Shown here piece after piece: positions 44,505 to 54,106 of a stretch of 64,000 bases of DNA. A program made the position numbers and the translations under genes. This DNA comes from Halorubrum salsamenti. GTDB lineage: Archaea; Halobacteriota; Halobacteria; Halobacteriales; Haloferacaceae. Position 1 is the first letter of the stretch; each line of letters starts with the position of its first letter. A model generated the notes under the pieces. It ran no database searches. It was not told the origin of the DNA and worked only from the letters and a program-made list of their open reading frames with translations. The DNA is taken from positions 620,001 to 684,000 of the forward strand of contig NZ_VCNL01000002.1 in assembly GCF_007671685.1 (NCBI RefSeq). The letters are read 5' to 3'.

Positions 44505-46103
44505 TCAGTGCTCGCCGCCCGTCCCCCGCCGGTCGGAGTCGAGGTCGATGTCGAGGTCGTCGAGGAGTTCCTCGGCCTCCTCGCGCTTCTCTTGGTGGTC
44601 TTCGAGGAACTCGCGCATCAGCTCGGCGGCCTGCTCCTTGCAGCCGCCACAGAGCCGCTCGCCGTTGACGCACTCGGAGTAGACGGTCTTGGTCAGCTCG
44701 TCGTCGTCGCCCGCGAGCAGGTAGGCGTACAGCTCGTAGACGGGGCACTCGTCGGCCTCGCCACCGAGTTCGCGCTGCTCCTCGGCGGTGTCGCGCCCGC
44801 CGGTGGTCGCCGCCCGGACCTTGTCGTAGCCGTCCTCGGGGTCGTCGAGCAGGGAGATGTGGCTCGCGGGGACCGACGAGGACATCTTCCCGCCGGTGAG
44901 CCCGGTCATGAAGCGGTGGTAGATCGAGGAGGGCTGCCGGAAGCCGAACCCGTCGTGGTCGATCTCGACCTCGCGCGCGACCGACTCGGCCTCGCCGCGG
45001 GTGAGCTCGAAGGCGTCGACGTGGCCCTCGAACACGCGCTTCTCGCCGTCGACCGCCTCGATCAGCGCCTCGAACGCCTCCTCGGTGGCGTTGCGGTCGA
45101 AGAAGCGCACGCGGGGGCGGAGCGGCTCCTTCCCGCCCGAGCGGAGCTTGTCGAGGGCGCCGGATTTCGCCTCGGAGACCGACTCGGGCGGCTCGTAGTC
45201 GGCGAGCCACTCGGCGGCGTCCTCGCAGCGCACGTCTGTCTCGGCGTCGTCGATCTCGGCGTCGTCCCCCGCGCTTCCCGCCGCGAGCGCGTCGTAGGCC
45301 GCCCGGACGAGTTGGCGCTCGTCGTCGTCGAGTTCGAAGGAGGCGAACGCCTCGGTCACCTTGAAGTAGCGCACACGGGTCGCCAGGTCGCGCGTGAGTC
45401 GGACGTGGGGGTCCTGATCGGGGCCGACCGGGATCACGGTGGGCTTCGGCTCGTCGACGAGCTGCGGGTAGAGGATGTCCGCGGTCTGGGTGATCACGCT
45501 CTGCATGTGCGAGATGTTGGTCTCGCCGTCGAAGCCGTAGATCGCCTCGAACTCCGAGAAGTTCGCCTTCGACCCCAGCTCGAACCCCAGGTCCTGCACC
45601 TCGCGGTTGTCGGACTGGCGGTACAGTTCTCCCTCCTCGGCGTCGAAGCCGAGCGCGAGCAGGCTCAGGAGGTAGTTGCGCGCGTGCTCGTCGATCTCGT
45701 CCCACGACATTCCCCGGGCGGAGTGGGCCTCCAGGTCGGCGATCAGCCCGAACGCGTCGCCGCCCTGCCGCTGGTGCCAGATGATCTCGTCGAACACGAG
45801 CTTGTGGCCGATGTGCGGGTCGCCGGTGGGCATGAACCCGGAGAGCGCGGCGAACGGCTCGTCGTTGGCCATCGCCTCGGCGACCGCGTCGTACTCGCGG
45901 TGCCCGAAGATGACGCCGCGGCGCATCAGGTAGTGCGGGTCCGTCACGTCGTCGGCGACGTCGTCGAACGCCTCGATGCCGAACTCCTCGAACAGGTCCG
46001 CGTAGTCGCCGACCGACGCCGACCCCCACGGGTCGAGCGCGACGTCCTCGGCCGGTTCCGCGCGCTCGGTCCCGCCGTCCGTCCGGGGGGTGTCCTCGTC
46101 CAT
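44505..46103 (-). CDS. trpS: Tryptophanyl-tRNA synthetase
   Basis: 532 residues. Class I signatures HIGHK (97-101) and KMSSS (406-410); GFMPTGDPHIGH and PVGPDQDPHVRLTRDLA are typical of archaeal/eukaryotic-type TrpRS. An acidic insertion (about 255-345) lies in the middle and CGGCKEQAAELMREFLEDHQ in the C-terminal tail resembles a short cysteine pair. Charges tRNA-Trp. Haloarchaea often have two trpS genes; this is the full-length form. Confidence 0.95.
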   Translation of the reverse strand: MDEDTPRTDGGTERAEPAEDVALDPWGSASVGDYADLFEEFGIEAFDDVADDVTDPHYLMRRGVIFGHREYDAVAEAMANDEPFAALSGFMPTGDPHIGHKLVFDEIIWHQRQGGDAFGLIADLEAHSARGMSWDEIDEHARNYLLSLLALGFDAEEGELYRQSDNREVQDLGFELGSKANFSEFEAIYGFDGETNISHMQSVITQTADILYPQLVDEPKPTVIPVGPDQDPHVRLTRDLATRVRYFKVTEAFASFELDDDERQLVRAAYDALAAGSAGDDAEIDDAETDVRCEDAAEWLADYEPPESVSEAKSGALDKLRSGGKEPLRPRVRFFDRNATEEAFEALIEAVDGEKRVFEGHVDAFELTRGEAESVAREVEIDHDGFGFRQPSSIYHRFMTGLTGGKMSSSVPASHISLLDDPEDGYDKVRAATTGGRDTAEEQRELGGEADECPVYELYAYLLAGDDDELTKTVYSECVNGERLCGGCKEQAAELMREFLEDHQEKREEAEELLDDLDIDLDSDRRGTGGEH

Positions 46104-46232
46104 ACGTCCCCTCCAGTCGGTCGACGCAAAAACCGTTCGCTTGCGAGGGAGCGGTTGGCACGCCTCGGACGGGGAGCGGGAGCGACGAACCGGCGTCCCG
46201 CGTTCCCACCGAGCGACCGAGAGGCCGTACCG

Positions 46233-46240
46233 TTATTTAA
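46233..46240 (+). promoter_or_regulatory. TATA box of UspA gene
   Basis: TTATTTAA ends 21 bases before the ATG at 46262, giving a leaderless transcript and fixing that start. Confidence 0.65.
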
Positions 46241-46261
46241 CACCGGATCGAACGATCGGCC

Positions 46262-46687
46262 ATGTACGACGATCTACTGGTGCCGACCGACGGGAGCGAG
46301 GCGGTCGACCGCGCGCTCGATCACGCGATCCGGCTGGCGAGCGACCACGACGCGACGATTCACGCGCTGTACGTCGTCGACCGACGTATCGCCACCGCGA
46401 GCTCCGGAGAGCTCCACGACGAGGTCGTCGCCGACCTCGAATCGCAGGGCGAGGCGGCGGTCGGTACGGTCGCCGACCGCGCCGAAGAGGCGGGCGTCGA
46501 CGTCGAGACTCACGTCGTGGAAGGGACGCCGGACACCGAGATCGTCGACTACGCCGACGAGTACGGGATCGACGTGATCGTGATGAGCCCCGAGGGGAAG
46601 TCGCCCCGCGAGCGGATCCGGTCGCTCGGAAGCGTCTCGGACCGGGTTGCCGACGACGCGAACGTCCCGGTGTTCCTGATCAAGTAG
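46262..46687 (+). CDS. Universal stress protein UspA family
   Basis: 141 residues, MYDDLLVPTDGSEAVDRALD at the start. The nucleotide loop is MSPEGKSPRERIRSLGSVSD, with the first glycine of GxxG absent. Closest in style to the Usp gene at 3095 (same MYDxxLxPTDGSExVDRA opening), so these two may be paralogues within the window. Confidence 0.92.
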   Translation: MYDDLLVPTDGSEAVDRALDHAIRLASDHDATIHALYVVDRRIATASSGELHDEVVADLESQGEAAVGTVADRAEEAGVDVETHVVEGTPDTEIVDYADEYGIDVIVMSPEGKSPRERIRSLGSVSDRVADDANVPVFLIK

Positions 46688-46780
46688 GCGTTCGGCGGTT
46701 CGGCAACCACCATCGAGCGGTTCGTCTCGGGGGCGCTCCGTCCGACCGAGTTAGGTGGGTGGGCGCACGGACACACGAGC

Positions 46781-47560
46781 ATGGAACTCACCGTCCTCGG
46801 GTCCGGCAGCGCGATGCCGGTCCCGGACCGCGTGCAGGCCGGCTACCTCCTCGACGACGGCCACCGATCCCTGCTCGTCGACTGCGGCAGCGGCGTCCTC
46901 CAGCGGCTCGCCGGCACCGAGACCGGCTACGAGGGGGTCTCGACCGTCCTCTTAACGCACCACCACCTCGACCACGTCTCGGCGCTGCTTCCCCTGATAA
47001 AGGCCCGGTGGCTCGCCGGCGAGGAGCACTTGGAGGTCGTCGGCCCCGCGGGGACCAAGTCGCTTCTCGACGGGCTGCTCGACGTGCACGAGTACCTCGA
47101 CGGGCGGATCGATCTGGCGGTCCGCGAGGTGTCGGCGGCGCGGCCCTTCGCCGCCGCCGGGTTCGACGTGACCGCCCGCGAGACGCGCCACTCGATGGAG
47201 GGGTTCGCCTACCGGTTCTCGCCGCCGAGCAGCGACCTCAACCCCGCGGACGGGCCGCTCACGCTCTCGGGAGACACGGAGGCGTTTGCGGGCATGGCGT
47301 CGTTCGCCGACGGGAGCGACCTGCTGGTCCACGACTGCTCGTTCCCGGACGGGACCGACGTGTCGAACCACCCGAACCCCGCGGAGCTCGGCGAGTCGCT
47401 CGCGGGCGTCGAGGTCGACACGCTGCTGCTCTCGCACCTCTACCCGCACACCGGCGGCCGCGAGCGAGAGATGGCACAGAGCGTCCGAGACGCGGGGTTC
47501 GACGGCGACGTCGAAGTCGCCAGCGACGGGCTCCGAATCGCGATCGCTGACAGTAATTAA
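46781..47560 (+). CDS. MBL-fold hydrolase, RNase Z/ElaC-like
   Basis: 259 residues. MELTVLGSGSAMPVPDRVQA at the start, zinc motif THHHLDH (about 64-70), LTLSGDTEAF and LLVHDCSFPD, then LLLSHLYPH. Layout fits the RNase Z branch of the metallo-beta-lactamase fold but lacks an obvious tRNA-binding exosite arm, so it may be a related phosphodiesterase. Ends 46 bases before tenA. Confidence 0.85.
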   Translation: MELTVLGSGSAMPVPDRVQAGYLLDDGHRSLLVDCGSGVLQRLAGTETGYEGVSTVLLTHHHLDHVSALLPLIKARWLAGEEHLEVVGPAGTKSLLDGLLDVHEYLDGRIDLAVREVSAARPFAAAGFDVTARETRHSMEGFAYRFSPPSSDLNPADGPLTLSGDTEAFAGMASFADGSDLLVHDCSFPDGTDVSNHPNPAELGESLAGVEVDTLLLSHLYPHTGGREREMAQSVRDAGFDGDVEVASDGLRIAIADSN

Positions 47561-47606
47561 TCAGTAATACCACAGACTTATACTCCGCCGTGTCGAGGGC
47601 TCGCCT

Positions 47607-48317
47607 ATGGCGTTCAGCGACGACCTTCTGACGGCGGGGGCGGAGATCTGGGCGGCCCAGTACGAGCACCCGTTCGTCCGCGAGTTGGCCGCCGGCGACC
47701 TCGACGAGGCGGCGTTTCGGCGGTGGCTCGAACAGGACTACCGGTACCTCTTCGACTACGCCCGCACGTACGCCGTCGCGGGCGCGAAGGCGCGAGACGA
47801 GGCGGCGATGGCGTCGCTCCTCGGCGGCGCCGACGCCGTGTTGAACGAGGAGCTCGACCTCCACCGGTCGTTCGCCGGCGAGTACGACGTCGCGCCGGCG
47901 GAGCTGGCCGCCGTGCGGAAACGCCCGACCTGCGAGGCGTACACGAGCTTCCTCGTTCGCACGGCGCACGAGCGCCCCGTCTCGGTCGCGGTCGCGGCGC
48001 TTTATCCCTGCATGCGGGGGTACCTCGACGTGGCGGACCACATGGCGGAGCTCGCGGACGAGAAGCACCGGTACACCCCGTTCATCGACACGTACACGAG
48101 CGAGGCGTTCCGCGCGGACGCCGCGTCGATGCGCGACCTCCTCGACGACTACGCGGCGGCGTACCCCGGCCATCGGGACGCGATGCGCGAGGCGTTCCTC
48201 ACGAGCGCTCGTCTCGAACTCGCATTCTGGGAGATGGCGTACGTCGGGGAGGAGTGGCCGACCGAGTCCGACGTGACCGACGAGATCGACACGGTTGACG
48301 CGGCCCACGAAATGTAA
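47607..48317 (+). CDS. tenA: TenA-family thiaminase-like protein
   Basis: 236 residues, all-helical. [40 protein letters not shown] (with conserved Asp and Tyr) and [10 protein letters not shown] holding the active-site cysteine type residue (about Cys136). TenA proteins hydrolyse aminopyrimidine breakdown products for thiamine salvage. CTTATACT at 47577-47584 is a well-spaced TATA box; the short 5' flank leaves no room for a thiamine riboswitch. Confidence 0.88.
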   Translation: MAFSDDLLTAGAEIWAAQYEHPFVRELAAGDLDEAAFRRWLEQDYRYLFDYARTYAVAGAKARDEAAMASLLGGADAVLNEELDLHRSFAGEYDVAPAELAAVRKRPTCEAYTSFLVRTAHERPVSVAVAALYPCMRGYLDVADHMAELADEKHRYTPFIDTYTSEAFRADAASMRDLLDDYAAAYPGHRDAMREAFLTSARLELAFWEMAYVGEEWPTESDVTDEIDTVDAAHEM

Positions 48318-48352
48318 CCGTTCTCAGTTACGCACATCCGCGATCGACCCAG

Positions 48353-48361
48353 ATATTTAAG
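48353..48361 (+). promoter_or_regulatory. TATA box of moaA
   Basis: ATATTTAAG ends 24 bases before the ATG at 48386, predicting a leaderless mRNA. Confidence 0.65.
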
Positions 48362-48385
48362 CAAACGCGGCGGTTCCGATCGGAC

Positions 48386-49390
48386 ATGGCCGGTCCACTC
48401 GCGGACGACTTCGGACGGGAGGTGACGGGGGTTCGGATCTCGCTCACCGACCGCTGTAACTTCGACTGCGTCTACTGTCACAACGAGGGGTTAGGCGACA
48501 CGCGAGGGCCGATGGAGCCGAGCGACGACGAGATGACCGCCGACGACGTGGTGCGCTTCCTAGAGGTCGTCGAGGGGTACGGCGTCGACTCGGTGAAGTT
48601 CACCGGGGGTGAGCCCATGCTCCGGCAGGACTTAGCGGAGATCGTCGAGCGCACGCCCGACTCGATGGAGGTGTCGCTGACGACGAACGGGACCTTCCTC
48701 CCCGGGCGCGCCGAGGACCTGAAGGCGGCCGGACTCGACCGCGTGAACGTCTCGCAGGACGCGCTCGACCCGGACGACTTCGCGGAGGTGACCAAGTCCG
48801 GCGCGTACGAGCGCGTGCTCGAGGGGGTGAAGGCGGCCGTCGACGCCGGGCTCGACCCCGTGAAGCTCAACATGGTCGTGTTCACGCACACCGCGGGCTA
48901 CGTCGAGGAGATGGTCGAGCACGTCGCCGACAACGAGGGGCTCCAGCTCCAGCTCATCCAGTACATGCCGGAGCTGACCGGGAAGCCGGAGTGGAACGTC
49001 GACATCGGGCGCGTCCACGACTGGCTCGCCGAGAAGGCCGACCGCGTCGAGCGCCGCGAGATGCACGACCGGAAGCGGTACTTCGTGGGCGAGGACGGCG
49101 ACGACGACACGGGCGGCATGGTCGAAATCGTCGATCCCGTCGAGAACGAGGACTTCTGTGCCAACTGCGGCCGCGTCCGCGTCACCCACGAGGGGTATTT
49201 AAAGGGATGTCTCAACCGCAACGACGACCTCCGGTCGATGGGCGAGATGACGCGCGACGAGATCGCCGAGACGTTCGAGGAAGTGGTGGCGAACCGGGTG
49301 CCCTACTACGGCGAGTACCTGATCGAGAACGACGACGGCGAGTACGAGATCAACGAGGAGTACCTCGGGACGCCGAGCGTGGCGGACTGA
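48386..49390 (+). CDS. moaA: GTP 3',8-cyclase MoaA (radical SAM)
   Basis: 334 residues. Radical-SAM motif CNFDCVYC (Cys24, 28, 31), [13 protein letters not shown], and the C-terminal cluster [19 protein letters not shown] (about Cys258, 261, 275). First step of molybdenum cofactor synthesis: GTP to cyclic dehydro-GTP. The usual terminal GG dipeptide is not seen; the chain ends GTPSVAD, as in other haloarchaeal MoaA. Confidence 0.95.
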   Translation: MAGPLADDFGREVTGVRISLTDRCNFDCVYCHNEGLGDTRGPMEPSDDEMTADDVVRFLEVVEGYGVDSVKFTGGEPMLRQDLAEIVERTPDSMEVSLTTNGTFLPGRAEDLKAAGLDRVNVSQDALDPDDFAEVTKSGAYERVLEGVKAAVDAGLDPVKLNMVVFTHTAGYVEEMVEHVADNEGLQLQLIQYMPELTGKPEWNVDIGRVHDWLAEKADRVERREMHDRKRYFVGEDGDDDTGGMVEIVDPVENEDFCANCGRVRVTHEGYLKGCLNRNDDLRSMGEMTRDEIAETFEEVVANRVPYYGEYLIENDDGEYEINEEYLGTPSVAD

Positions 49391-49540
49391 GGAGGCATTT
49401 ATAATCTCGGCGGGCCGTTCGACGGCTCGTTGAAATCCGAACTGAGACCGTCAGTAGTTTCTATAGAACTCCGTGATTTGACGCGAGAGACGTTCTTAGA
49501 CCTTCTTTCAACGAGAACGTCTAAAACGACGGTTCGCGTA

Positions 49541-49615
49541 CGGGCACAGTGGGATTCGAACCCACGACCGTCGGATTAGAAGTCCGACGCTCTATCCGGG
49601 CTGAGCTATGTGCCC
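49541..49615 (-). tRNA. tRNA-Arg (anticodon TCT)
   Basis: Minus-strand cloverleaf: acceptor GGGCACA/TGTGCCC, D-arm AGCTCAGCCCGGATAGAGC, anticodon stem TCGGA/TCCGA with loop CTTCTAA (anticodon TCT), T-arm GTGGG TTCGAAT CCCAC, discriminator G. Class I variable loop, no intron. Reads AGA codons, which are rare in this genome. Confidence 0.95.
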
Positions 49616-49726
49616 TCACTCGGAGTTCTCTCACTCAGCGACAAAAACGCCGACGGTTCGCGCCGACGTCGACGGCGCCACGTCCCAACAGCAGACCTAA
49701 GTCCGACACGGGACTACTCGCCGTCA

Positions 49727-50389
49727 ATGAACGTCATCGGAACCGTCGGTCTCCCCGGCAGCGGGAAGGGGGAGGCGGCGAACGTGGCCGAGGAGGCGGG
49801 GATCCCTGTCGTCGTCATGGGCGACGTGATCCGGGCGGAGTGCCGCCGACGCGGGCTTGACCCGGCCGAACACCACGGGCGAATGGCCGGTACCCTCCGC
49901 GAAGAGGAGGGCGACGACGCGATCGCCGCCCGGACGCTCCCGCGGATCCGGGAGGCGGCGGCCGACAGCGAGGGTGACACCGTCCTCGTCGACGGGCTCC
50001 GCTCGACCGTCGAACTGGAGTGCTTCCGGAAGGCGTTCGGCGACGACTTCACGCTTGTGGCGGTCCGCGCTCCCTTCGAGCTCCGCGCCGAGCGGCTCGA
50101 CGAGCGCGGCCGCGACGACTCCGATTCCGACCTGGAGGCCCTCCGCGAGCGCGACGCCCGCGAGATCGAACTCGGGCTCGGTGAAACCCTCGAACGGGCC
50201 GACGTCGAGATCGACAACACCGGGACGCTGGCGGCGTTTCGGCGCCGCGTCCGGGAGGCGCTCGGCGTCCGAAACGCCGAGGCGGGCGGGAGCGAGGACG
50301 TCGACGCCGACTCGGACCTCGATGACGACTCTGAAACCGATCCCGATGTCGATCGCGCGACCCCCAACGCCGGGGGTGAGGGCTCGTGA
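49727..50389 (+). CDS. P-loop kinase, UPF0200 family
   Basis: 220 residues from ATG 49727 (MNVIGTVGLPGSGKGEAANV). Walker A GLPGSGKG, VVVMGDVIRAECRRRGLDP and VLVDGLRSTVELECFRKAFG match archaeal UPF0200, related to adenylate/dephospho-CoA kinases. The acidic tail (about 185-220) is extra. Substrate unknown. Its TGA overlaps the GTG start of the UPF0201 gene (GTGA), so the pair is co-translated, as commonly seen in archaea. Confidence 0.88.
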   Translation: MNVIGTVGLPGSGKGEAANVAEEAGIPVVVMGDVIRAECRRRGLDPAEHHGRMAGTLREEEGDDAIAARTLPRIREAAADSEGDTVLVDGLRSTVELECFRKAFGDDFTLVAVRAPFELRAERLDERGRDDSDSDLEALRERDAREIELGLGETLERADVEIDNTGTLAAFRRRVREALGVRNAEAGGSEDVDADSDLDDDSETDPDVDRATPNAGGEGS

Positions 50390-50838
50390 TCTACAGCGTC
50401 GACGTGCGGATCGAGGCCCCCGTCCGCGACACGGAGGTGACCGACCGGGTCGCCGACGCGGTTCGGAACGTGTTCCCGGACGCGGAGCCGGTCCACGAGG
50501 ACGGGATGCTCGTCGCCGAGGCCCACACCCTCGACGCCTTCTCGGACGTGCTCCACGAACAGGAGATCCTCGACACCGCTCGGCGGGTGTTCCTGCAGAA
50601 CAGCACCGACGAGGGGTTCGACTTCTCCCTCAAGAAGCAGGCCGCGTTCGAGGGCGTCGTCAACTTCGCGGTCGGCGAGCCGGACGAGCTCGGCGAGATC
50701 GACGTCGAGGTCCGCGTCCGGGAGCCGGACGTCGAGGCGTTCATCGACTACGTCGCGCCCGAGACGGACGAGGGACGCCCGGTCGATCCCGCGAGGGAGT
50801 ACGGCGACCGATTCGACCCCGAGGACGCGGAGTACTGA
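50386..50838 (+). CDS. UPF0201 RNA-binding-like protein
   Basis: 150 residues from GTG 50386. MIYSVDVRIEAPVRDTEVTD, QEILDTARRVFLQNSTDEGF, FSLKKQAAFEGVVNFAVGEP fit the archaeal UPF0201 family (ribosomal L5-like fold). Function unknown; coupling with UPF0200 suggests a shared nucleotide or RNA-related role. Confidence 0.86.
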   Translation: MIYSVDVRIEAPVRDTEVTDRVADAVRNVFPDAEPVHEDGMLVAEAHTLDAFSDVLHEQEILDTARRVFLQNSTDEGFDFSLKKQAAFEGVVNFAVGEPDELGEIDVEVRVREPDVEAFIDYVAPETDEGRPVDPAREYGDRFDPEDAEY

Positions 50839-50928
50839 CCGTTCCGGGCGGGCGAGGGTGCGAAGGACGGAACGTCGTCAAGACGTGGTCGAGACGAGAC
50901 CGAGAAAGCGGGAGACCGGTTTTCAGGC

Positions 50929-51501
50929 TCAGTCACTCAGCAGCGACGAGGCGGCCCCCCCGATCGCGCCGAAGACGGCCGGGTAGACGGCGCCGGCGAG
51001 CAGCACGGCGGTGACGATGTCGGGCGCCACGGTTCCGTCGCCGACGGAGTACCGGAACAGGAACGCCCCGATCACCGCGAGCGGGAGGTACCCGACGAGG
51101 ACGAACGCGCCGGCCTGCGCCCCGTCGACCGGGTCCGACGCGCTGGCGGCCCGACCGGCGACGACGCCGGCGACGAGGAGCAGGAGCGGCGGGAGGACGA
51201 ACAGCAGCGACCCGCCCTCACCCTGCGAGAGGAGGTTCGCCGACTGCGCGCCGCCGATCAGGGAGGGAGCGTTGATGTCGACGAAGTGGGCGTTGTAGAA
51301 CATCCAGCCCGCGGCCTGCCACGTGGAGATCGGGTCACCGCCGAACAGGTCGGCGAAGAAGTTGATTCCGGAGAGGCCCTCCTCGATCCGGTCGCCCTGC
51401 GTCACGTATACGACCAGATAGCCGAGGACGTACGCGACGGCGCCGGCCGCCGCGCCGCCGGTGATTCCGCTCATTCGGTTCGATTGATCGGGGACAGACA
51501 T
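50929..51501 (-). CDS. Multi-pass membrane protein, haloarchaeal
   Basis: 190 residues from the ATG at 51501 (MSVPDQSNRMSGITGGAAAG). Four or five hydrophobic segments (about 13-33, 95-115, 127-147, 155-185). SGINFFADLFGGDPISTWQA lies in a loop. It looks like a conserved haloarchaeal membrane family sometimes called transporter; no transport motif is visible. Confidence 0.7.
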   Translation of the reverse strand: MSVPDQSNRMSGITGGAAAGAVAYVLGYLVVYVTQGDRIEEGLSGINFFADLFGGDPISTWQAAGWMFYNAHFVDINAPSLIGGAQSANLLSQGEGGSLLFVLPPLLLLVAGVVAGRAASASDPVDGAQAGAFVLVGYLPLAVIGAFLFRYSVGDGTVAPDIVTAVLLAGAVYPAVFGAIGGAASSLLSD

Positions 51502-51612
51502 GTGCCCGGAGTCGTTTCGGCGGTCATAAGTGTTTGTTGGGTCGGTTCGGACGGCGCCGAACGGGTTCGGATCCCTCGTCGGCGCGGTCCTCCGCGCTCC
51601 GCCGCTTTCCGT

Positions 51613-52206
51613 CTACTTGGTCGCCTCGCGCCACTCCTCCTGCGAGATCGAGTACCGGATCTCGTCGTGGACGCTGCCGTCCATGAAGGTGATCTGATTC
51701 CGCAACAGCCCCTCACGGCGGCCGCCGAACCGGTCCACGTACTTCTCGATCGCCCGCTGCGACTGCTCGTTCTCGGGAAGGTGGCTGACGGCGATCAGGT
51801 CGAGATCGAGGTCCCCGAAGGCGACTTCGACGAGCGCCGCGGCGCGCTCGCCGGAGTAGCCGCGGCCCCAGAACCGCTTGCGGAGCCAGGTGCCCAGAAC
51901 GGCGGTCCGTTTCTCCCAGTCGACCGTGAAGCCGCCGAAGCCGGCGATCTCACCGGCACCGTCCTCGCCTTCGCGGGGCCGGATGACGTAGTCCGCCGCC
52001 TCGTCGTCCTCCCACCGCTCGCGGCCGCGTTCGAGGAATTCGAGCGTCTCCTTCTTCGTCTCGTGGGGGTCCCACGTCACGTACTCGGTCACCTCGTCGA
52101 TCCCTGGGTCAGACGAGCAGATCCGGTAGCACTCGTCGAGGTCGACGCGCTCGGGCCACCGGGGTTCTAATCGTAGTCGGTCGGTCTCGACCGTCTCGGG
52201 GAACAT
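51613..52206 (-). CDS. GNAT acetyltransferase, RimJ/RimL-like
   Basis: 197 residues from the ATG at 52206 (MFPETVETDRLRLEPRWPER). TDRLRLEP opening, AVLGTWLRKRFWGRGYSGER (motif A with RGYSG) and HLPENEQSQRAIEKYVDRFG are the RimJ/L N-acetyltransferase pattern. Possible targets are protein N-termini or small amines. Confidence 0.88.
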   Translation of the reverse strand: MFPETVETDRLRLEPRWPERVDLDECYRICSSDPGIDEVTEYVTWDPHETKKETLEFLERGRERWEDDEAADYVIRPREGEDGAGEIAGFGGFTVDWEKRTAVLGTWLRKRFWGRGYSGERAAALVEVAFGDLDLDLIAVSHLPENEQSQRAIEKYVDRFGGRREGLLRNQITFMDGSVHDEIRYSISQEEWREATK

Positions 52207-52277
52207 ACCCGCTCGTCTCGCGGATCTGTCTAAAAACCACGCCGGACATGCTGCGTGTTGACGTGTCTAGTGTACCG

Positions 52278-53198
52278 TCAGCTGACGACGCCGTACTCGC
52301 GGAGCGCGTCCCTGAACGCCGCCCGCTTCACCAGCGCGAAGCCGGTGCAGATGATCAGGAAGCCGGCGACGGTGTTGGGGGTGATCGCCTCCCGCAGGAA
52401 CAGCCACCCGGAGACCGCGGCGAACACCGGCGCCACGTACGAGACGAGGTTGATCTCGATCGGCCCGAGCCGGTCGAGGAGGTCGAAGTAGATGAGGAAG
52501 CCGAGCCCGCTGGCGACGACCGAGAGGTACCCGAGCGCGAGGAGCGCCTCGGTAGTCCACGCCACGTCGGCGACCGACTCGCCCAGCCCGAGCGACAGCA
52601 GGTGCATCAGCGCGGCACCGAGGAGCATCGACCACGCCTCCATCGTCTCGATCGGGAGGTCGTCGTCGGACGCCCGCATCAGCACCGAACCGAGCGCGAA
52701 CGACGCGGCCGCAAGCAGCACGAGCAGCTTCGGGACCGTCCCGCCGCCGGCGAGGTTGCTCGGGTCCGGCGCGGCCAGCACGACCGCCCCGACGAGGCCG
52801 ACGACGAGGCCGATAACGCCGACGACCGTCAGCCGCTCCGAGGGGAGGAAGGCGCGCGCGAAGACGGTCGTCAGGACGGGCGAGAGGCTGACGATGACGG
52901 CCGCGACGGCGCTCGTCACGGCCGGGTCGCTCTCGCCGATGAAGAGGAACGCGTGGTAGGCGGCGATGACCAGCGTCGCGCCGACGGCGACGACGGCCCA
53001 CTCGTCGCGTCCCCGCGGGATCGGGTCGTCGACGACGTACGCCGCGTACGCGAGCATGACGACGCCGGCGACGTCGTACCTGAGCGCGGCGAACAGTACG
53101 GGAGGGAAGTACGCCAGCCCGGCTTTGATCGCCATGAACGCTGACCCCCACACCGCCGCGAGGACGAGAAACAACGCGAGGTTCCGTGTTCGGCTCAC
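52278..53198 (-). CDS. EamA/DMT-superfamily transporter
   Basis: 306 residues from the GTG at 53198 (VSRTRNLALFLVLAAVWGSA); a TTG nine codons earlier is the longer option. A CTTTTGG-type box about 28 bases upstream favours the GTG. Ten hydrophobic segments forming two EamA repeats (LRYDVAGVVMLAYAAYVVDD; LGYLSVVASGLGFLIYFDLL). Exports or imports small metabolites; substrate unknown. Confidence 0.88.
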   Translation of the reverse strand: MSRTRNLALFLVLAAVWGSAFMAIKAGLAYFPPVLFAALRYDVAGVVMLAYAAYVVDDPIPRGRDEWAVVAVGATLVIAAYHAFLFIGESDPAVTSAVAAVIVSLSPVLTTVFARAFLPSERLTVVGVIGLVVGLVGAVVLAAPDPSNLAGGGTVPKLLVLLAAASFALGSVLMRASDDDLPIETMEAWSMLLGAALMHLLSLGLGESVADVAWTTEALLALGYLSVVASGLGFLIYFDLLDRLGPIEINLVSYVAPVFAAVSGWLFLREAITPNTVAGFLIICTGFALVKRAAFRDALREYGVVS

Positions 53199-53288
53199 GA
53201 ACGACTTCTTCCGGGAACGCGCCAAAAGGTTCCGGAAGCGGCCGGGCGTGCGGGGATCGGTCCCCCGCGGCGATTCGGGCGTCCGATC

Positions 53289-53960
53289 CTACCGGATCCG
53301 GTAGCGGTCCACGTCTGCGGAGCCGTCGCGGGCGACGACCCCGACGTCGGCGAGCCGCCGGAGGGCGCCCGCGACCGTCTCCTCGCGGGCGCCGACCTCC
53401 TCGGCGACCGCCGCGGGGGTGCCGTCGGTCTCGACCAGCGCGGCGAGGACCGCCGCGAAAAAGCGGCTGTCCGACTCGGTTCCGAGCCGCTCGTCGATCT
53501 CCGACAGCGTGTCGTCCACGCGACCCTGCACCCACCGCTGGGCCAGCGAGAGCTCCTGATCGAGGGCTTGGAGTCGACCGTACTCGCCGGCGAGCTCGGC
53601 CAGGTCGCTCGACGACCCGGAGCCGTCGGGGGCCTCTATCGAGAGGTGTTGACAGCGCGACGCCATGTCGAAGCTGTTCTTCGCGGGGTACGCGCTCTTC
53701 GCGCCGAAGCCGTACGGAGAGACGCTCACCTCCAGTCGGAGGCTCCGCGCGATGCGGAAGTACTTGCGGCGCTGATCGTCGGTGGTCGACTCGATGAGAC
53801 CGGCCTCCTCCAACTTTCGCAGGTGGTCGATGACCGCCTTCGGGCTCACGTCGAGGTACTCCGAGATCTCCGTGACGTAGCAGGGCTTGGTGGCGAGCAG
53901 CCGGAGGATCCGCCGCCGGTTCTCGTTGCCGAGGAGATCGAGCAGTACCGCGGAGTCCAT
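53289..53960 (-). CDS. Winged-helix transcriptional regulator (ArsR/MarR-like) with second HTH
   Basis: 223 residues from the ATG at 53960 (MDSAVLLDLLGNENRRRILR). N-terminal winged helix: CYVTEISEYLDVSPKAVIDH (recognition helix), LRKLEEAGLIESTTDDQRRK wing. The middle is a helical linker; the C-terminal part (about 165-223; VETDGTPAAVAEEVGAREET) looks like another HTH. Very common haloarchaeal regulator class. It lies between two transporter genes; target unknown. Confidence 0.87.
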   Translation of the reverse strand: MDSAVLLDLLGNENRRRILRLLATKPCYVTEISEYLDVSPKAVIDHLRKLEEAGLIESTTDDQRRKYFRIARSLRLEVSVSPYGFGAKSAYPAKNSFDMASRCQHLSIEAPDGSGSSSDLAELAGEYGRLQALDQELSLAQRWVQGRVDDTLSEIDERLGTESDSRFFAAVLAALVETDGTPAAVAEEVGAREETVAGALRRLADVGVVARDGSADVDRYRIR

Positions 53961-54106
53961 TAACGTATGGTTAGCGTCGGAGCGTGAAAAGGCTGACTTC
54001 CTCGGCGAGCACCGTTTTCCACGTCCGTCGGTTGGATAGGTCCGTCTCGTCCCAGCCGGTGCGCTCGCATGCTCGGGTTCCAGACCGGCGAGACCGACCG
54101 AGGACG

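Noticed and set aside
47561-47606. Possible thiamine riboswitch before tenA
   Set aside because: Only 46 bases separate the genes and the TATA box gives a leaderless transcript, so there is no 5' leader to fold.
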